Assembly: GCA_910579545.1 (NCBI GenBank)
Contig: CAJTVI010000006.1
Span: 1 to 64,000 of the forward strand
DNA from: an uncultured Oscillospiraceae bacterium
GTDB taxonomy: Bacteria > Bacillota > Clostridia > Oscillospirales > Ruminococcaceae
DNA: 64,000 bases
Direction: 5' to 3'
The first letter of the stretch is position 1; every line of letters starts with the position of its first letter. Positions 60,790 to 64,000 of this stretch are shown here, piece by piece. The position numbers and the translations under genes are program-made. The notes under the pieces are model-generated. The model ran no database searches, was not told where the DNA came from, and saw nothing but the letters and a program-made list of their open reading frames with translations.

Positions 60790-62028
60790 TTACCAGATGA
60801 AAAGGCTTTTGCCCTTCAGCCTGAGAACTGCCTCAATAAAGTAGTAGTCACCATAGATGATGGGCACCTCGGTATTGGTACCGTCCGGGTCATGATAAAA
60901 GAAGGTGCCGCCGCCCACAATGGAGTCCGCCTCCGGATCCCAGTTGCAGAACTTCTTTTCGCATGCCTGCAAAATACGCAGGGCCGCCTTGATATAAAGC
61001 GGCTTTTCCATCTCAGCCACATGATCGGCGATCTCAAGCAGACCGGCGGCGGTGATGGCAGCGGCGGTGGAGTCATACTTGAGGGGCTGGGCGGGCTGGC
61101 GGTAATCAACAAGCGGCAGCCAGTCGTTTGCAGCAAGGTTTGCAATGCAGTAGTGGGCGCATTGCTTTGCAGTATTGAGGAACGACTCATCGCGGGTATG
61201 ACGGTAGCTCAATGCAAACCCATATACCGCCCAGCTTTGGCCCCGGCTCCAGCTCGAACCCTGCTGGTAGCCCTGCCCCCGCGGGTTGGTCAGGTACTCG
61301 CCGGTATCCGGGTCAAACGCAACGATGTGGTTGCAGCTTCCGTCCGGCCTGACGATATATTGCTGCGCAGTTTTGGCATGGCTTACCGCAACCTTCGCAA
61401 AGCGCGGGTCGTTGGTTTCTTCAGATGCCCAATAGAGCAGAGGGATATTCATCAGGCAATCGATGATCATCCAGCCGCGCACATCCCCATTGCCCATTGT
61501 CTGAGCCATCTCGGCCATTGAGTCAGGCCAGGCCCTGATGAAATGTCCGTCCAGATTGTAGCGTGAGAACAACAGGCTGGCAGCCAGCAAGCCGCGGCGG
61601 CGTCCTTCCGGGTCGCCTGTTTTGCGGTAGTTTGCCACCGAAGTAGGAAGAAACAAAAAGCCTACATCGTGGTCAACCTTTTCAGGGCTGTCCAACAGGG
61701 CATTCAAACGTTCTTCCACGCCCAGCGCGGCCTTGCGGTAACTCTCATCCGCAGTAGCCTCATACATCTGCCAAAGCATCCCCGGCCAGAAACCGTTGGT
61801 CCAGAAGCCGAGCCCCCATTCCTGGCTTTCAACGTCCTCATATCTGCCAACTTTGTTTGTCGTGTAGGGGATCATGCTGCCGATCCGCCCGGCCTCCGCC
61901 TTCATCTTAATAAGTATCCTGCCGTAGATGTCTTCGACCCAAGCCCGATCTTGGGCGCTGAGGGGCCCAGTTGCCGGCTTAGACATGGTCGTGTTCTGCT
62001 TTATGCCAGGGGCGAAAAATTCAGCCAT
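60790..62028 (-). CDS. GH88 unsaturated glucuronyl hydrolase
   Basis: 412 residues from ATG 62028 (AAGGAGG 7 nt upstream). (alpha/alpha)6-barrel features: WTNGFWPGMLWQMYEATAD near 80, DHDVGFLFLPTS near 125, WIIDCLMN-type motif GWMIIDCLMNIPLLYWAS near 185, and GYQQGSSWSRGQSWAVYGFA near 260. Two acidic residues (in DHD and IDC) are the expected catalytic pair. GH88 removes 4,5-unsaturated uronic acid from oligosaccharides left by lyases (chondroitin, hyaluronan, heparin or similar). No signal peptide, so it works in the cytoplasm on imported sugar. Confidence 0.92.
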   Translation of the reverse strand: MAEFFAPGIKQNTTMSKPATGPLSAQDRAWVEDIYGRILIKMKAEAGRIGSMIPYTTNKVGRYEDVESQEWGLGFWTNGFWPGMLWQMYEATADESYRKAALGVEERLNALLDSPEKVDHDVGFLFLPTSVANYRKTGDPEGRRRGLLAASLLFSRYNLDGHFIRAWPDSMAEMAQTMGNGDVRGWMIIDCLMNIPLLYWASEETNDPRFAKVAVSHAKTAQQYIVRPDGSCNHIVAFDPDTGEYLTNPRGQGYQQGSSWSRGQSWAVYGFALSYRHTRDESFLNTAKQCAHYCIANLAANDWLPLVDYRQPAQPLKYDSTAAAITAAGLLEIADHVAEMEKPLYIKAALRILQACEKKFCNWDPEADSIVGGGTFFYHDPDGTNTEVPIIYGDYYFIEAVLRLKGKSLFIW

Positions 62029-62059
62029 AACTTCCTCCTTTTTGTGCACCTTTTTTGTT

Positions 62060-62065
62060 ATTATA
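62060..62065 (-). promoter_or_regulatory. Possible -10 of the GH88 operon promoter
   Basis: TATAAT on the minus strand, 32 nt before the GH88 start. The matching -35 is weak, as expected for a promoter needing the neighbouring AraC activator. Confidence 0.4.
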
Positions 62066-62141
62066 GTTGAATCCGCTCCCAAACTGTTAGAATGGATGGT
62101 AGCTGAATAGAAAAAAGAGGGAACAAAATTTATAAAATTAT

Positions 62142-62184
62142 GACCAAAAAAGAGCCGTCCAGTTGGGACCGCTCTTTTTTGGTC
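62142..62184 (-). terminator. Bidirectional terminator between araC and GH88 genes
   Basis: GACCAAAAAAGAGC (62142-62155) pairs with GCTCTTTTTTGGTC (62171-62184), with an inner GTCC/GGGAC extension. It ends araC transcription and isolates the GH88 operon. Confidence 0.8.
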
Positions 62185-62251
62185 TTTGTAAAAATCTACG
62201 TAGAAAACGGCACCATTGCCTTTTGGGATTCCGGGAGAAAGATTGGATTGT

Positions 62252-63457
62252 CTACGGAGCAGAATAGAAGGTTTTGTTTCTTCGATATTCCTGCGGGGTC
62301 ATTCCCATCACATTTTTGAATATTTTGGTAAAATAATTGTTGTCCTCATAACCCACATGCCGGCTGATGTCCTGAACCAGCAGCTGGCTGTTTTCCAAAA
62401 GGCTTGCAGCACGTTCGCAGCGCACCTGCATCACATACTGTTTTACAGTCTTTCCGGTTTCATTATGGAACAGCTTTGAAAAATGTTTCCGGGTCAGATG
62501 GTTGATCTCACACAAAGTATGGATCGTAATGTCCTGGCTGATATGGGTATTGATATATTCAACGGCCCGCTTGACATAGGGCGAATAGCTTGTCCTGTTG
62601 TGCCTGTAAATGAGCCCGCAAAATTCAAAAAGGTATTTTCGCTGCAGATCGTGCAATTGTTTCTCATCGACTGCGTGATGCATCTGCTGGGCATATTCCT
62701 GGCTGACAGCATCAATAACGATTGGAGAAAGGCCGGCTTTTAGCGCGCCCAAACGGGCCCATGTGCGGGTGATCGCGGCTCCTGCGACCCAATCACTGAG
62801 CTTGTCCGTTGCAAAATGATAGATGGCTTTGTCATTAAAGGTTTCAAACAGCTCCAATACCTGCTCGGTTTTGCCCTGAGAAATGAATTCGATGATCTGC
62901 AGCTCCCTTGCATACCGTTGCTGAACCACTTCCGCCTCCTCATGCTTCTGGGCAATGCGTGCCTGCTTTGCCGCGTTGGCCTGGGCCTCCATATCCACGG
63001 CCTCCAGCCCGTAGGCCGTGGAATTTCCAACCGTATTTTCCAAAAGCAGCTGGGCAACGTACACCACATATTCCTGTTCCAAAAGGGGCAGCTTGCAGTA
63101 GTAGAGCTTATAGGGGAAAAAAGCGGATTCCTGCACACCGCAGTTGATCAACCGGACGCGGGCATCGTTATCCCGCCATGCGCTGCAGACAAACGGCCCC
63201 AAGACAACCCAGTCCGCGCCGCATTTGACAATAATGGTGTGCGTATTCAGCTTGTCGGACAGCACATAGATATGCCGTCCATCCTTTTTTTCAAAGAACA
63301 CCCGCAGACCTTCCGCGGTATACAGAGTTTGCACCTGGGGCAGCAGGCAGTAGTTTCCTTCGAATACTTTCAGGGGCTGGTTGTTCCCTCTCCAAACGGC
63401 CATTGGCAATTCGCTTAATGCTGGAACCATAATTTGGGCAGACTCAATAAAATCCAT
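62252..63457 (-). CDS. AraC-family transcriptional regulator
   Basis: 401 residues from ATG 63457 (AAGGTG 6 nt upstream). The N-terminal ~290 residues are a sensor-like region without a recognised domain. The C-terminal ~100 residues hold the double HTH: YINTHISQDITIHTLCEINH and DISRHVGYEDNNYFTKIFKN followed by GMTPQEYRR. It probably activates the adjacent hydrolase-transporter operon in response to an unsaturated uronate sugar. Confidence 0.9.
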   Translation of the reverse strand: MDFIESAQIMVPALSELPMAVWRGNNQPLKVFEGNYCLLPQVQTLYTAEGLRVFFEKKDGRHIYVLSDKLNTHTIIVKCGADWVVLGPFVCSAWRDNDARVRLINCGVQESAFFPYKLYYCKLPLLEQEYVVYVAQLLLENTVGNSTAYGLEAVDMEAQANAAKQARIAQKHEEAEVVQQRYARELQIIEFISQGKTEQVLELFETFNDKAIYHFATDKLSDWVAGAAITRTWARLGALKAGLSPIVIDAVSQEYAQQMHHAVDEKQLHDLQRKYLFEFCGLIYRHNRTSYSPYVKRAVEYINTHISQDITIHTLCEINHLTRKHFSKLFHNETGKTVKQYVMQVRCERAASLLENSQLLVQDISRHVGYEDNNYFTKIFKNVMGMTPQEYRRNKTFYSAP

Positions 63458-63528
63458 TGTTACACCTTCATTAAACAAACACCCCGGCAGGGAAAAGCCG
63501 ATATCCTTGCGCTGGGGTTCTTACCAGC

Positions 63529-64000
63529 TCAGTATCCGTACTTACCGCGTTTTGCGGCCAGAAAGATGGCACAGAGCAGCATCGCCATGCCCTCTGCCAC
63601 CACCACCGAGGCCCATACCCCGTTGATGCCCCACAGCCGGGGCATCAGCAGCACTGCGCCCGCCTGAAAGACAAGGGTGCGCAGAAAGGAGATGAGCGCC
63701 GAGGTCAGCCCATCCCCCAAGGCCGTGAAAAAGCCCGAGCCGAAGATGGCAAAGCCCATTAGCGAAAAGGAGAGTGCAAAGATACGAAAACCGGAAACGG
63801 TCAGATCCAGCAGCGCGGGATCGTAGCCCACAAAGATGCGGGCCAGCGGCATCGCCAGTAATTGGCCCGCCGCCAGCATCAGCAGCCCAAACCCGCCGGT
63901 CATCCGCAGGCTCTGATGCAGAAGGCCATGCAGTTCGGTATGGTTTTGTGCGCCGTAGTGATAGCCAACCACCGGGGAGGTTCCAATCGAATAACCAATA
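63529..64000 (-). CDS. MATE-family efflux transporter, C-terminal part (runs off the window)
   Basis: The reading frame is open to the window edge (GTSPVVGYHYGAQNHTELH) and ends at 63529. About 157 residues with four hydrophobic helices and a typical MATE GYHYGAQN motif. The 5' end lies outside the window. It is leftward, 71 bp upstream of araC; relation to the sugar locus is unclear. Confidence 0.85.
   Translation of the reverse strand, partial: IGYSIGTSPVVGYHYGAQNHTELHGLLHQSLRMTGGFGLLMLAAGQLLAMPLARIFVGYDPALLDLTVSGFRIFALSFSLMGFAIFGSGFFTALGDGLTSALISFLRTLVFQAGAVLLMPRLWGINGVWASVVVAEGMAMLLCAIFLAAKRGKYGY

Overview
The window reads as chromosomal DNA of a GC-rich gut Clostridium, most likely an Oscillospirales/Ruminococcaceae-type bacterium (Faecalibacterium, Gemmiger and Subdoligranulum are the kind of genus meant). 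This is inferred from the Tn1549-like conjugation genes, the TnpV, MobC and ParB cargo, the strong Shine-Dalgarno (SD) sequences and the codon style. No rRNA or housekeeping marker fixes the species.

Layout. (1) 1-680: tRNA-Glu(CTC), three tandem copies of a truncated tRNA-Lys 5' end, the intact tRNA-Lys(CTT) and a terminator. (2) 858-15806, minus strand: a BREX type 1-like phage-defence operon in the order brxA, brxB, brxC, pglX, pglZ, brxL. It has two departures from the standard set. pglX is split in two by an AT-rich insert carrying two small unknown genes, and an unknown 298-residue gene is translationally coupled behind brxL. (3) 15899-16661: a likely genetic switch. Two 26-bp hix-like sites in inverted orientation flank about 100 bp carrying a near-consensus sigma-A promoter (TTGAAC, 17 bp, TATAAT), next to a small serine recombinase gene. 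In this assembly the promoter points away from brxA; inversion would aim it at the operon. This is the most interesting object in the window. (4) 16703-23366: a mobile-element regulatory and integration module with a MobC-like protein, TnpV, ParB, a sigma-like protein, and a plus-strand Xre regulator, KilA-N protein and large serine recombinase. (5) 23531-55953: the body of an integrative conjugative element (ICE). It holds ParM/ParR-like partition genes, a cytosine methyltransferase, an amidoligase with an AIG2-like cyclotransferase, a CAP-domain lipoprotein, a 2021-residue SpaA-type adhesin with sortase B, metK, a Toprim primase, an N4/N6 methyltransferase, a candidate oriT, MobC and relaxase, antirestriction-like and PcfB-like proteins, a structured RNA leader, a PAPS-reductase-like protein, and the transfer set VirD4, Maff2, VirB6-like, PrgI, VirB4 and an M23 hydrolase. 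It stops abruptly 14 bp from a convergent chromosomal gene. (6) 55968-64000, minus strand: a carbohydrate locus with an AraC regulator, a GH88 unsaturated glucuronyl hydrolase, a GPH-type sugar symporter, an SDR oxidoreductase, a TM2 protein and a DUF2264 protein, then a partial MATE transporter.

How the parts may work together. BREX methylates host DNA and blocks phage; a reversible promoter would make it a bet-hedging trait. The ICE carries its own methylation (two methyltransferases plus SAM synthetase), antirestriction-like and surface-adhesion genes. A repeated oddity in the ICE is that several genes have a well-placed SD but ATA, ATC, CTG or other unusual codons where ATG is expected. 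The right-hand locus should import and degrade unsaturated uronic-acid oligosaccharides.
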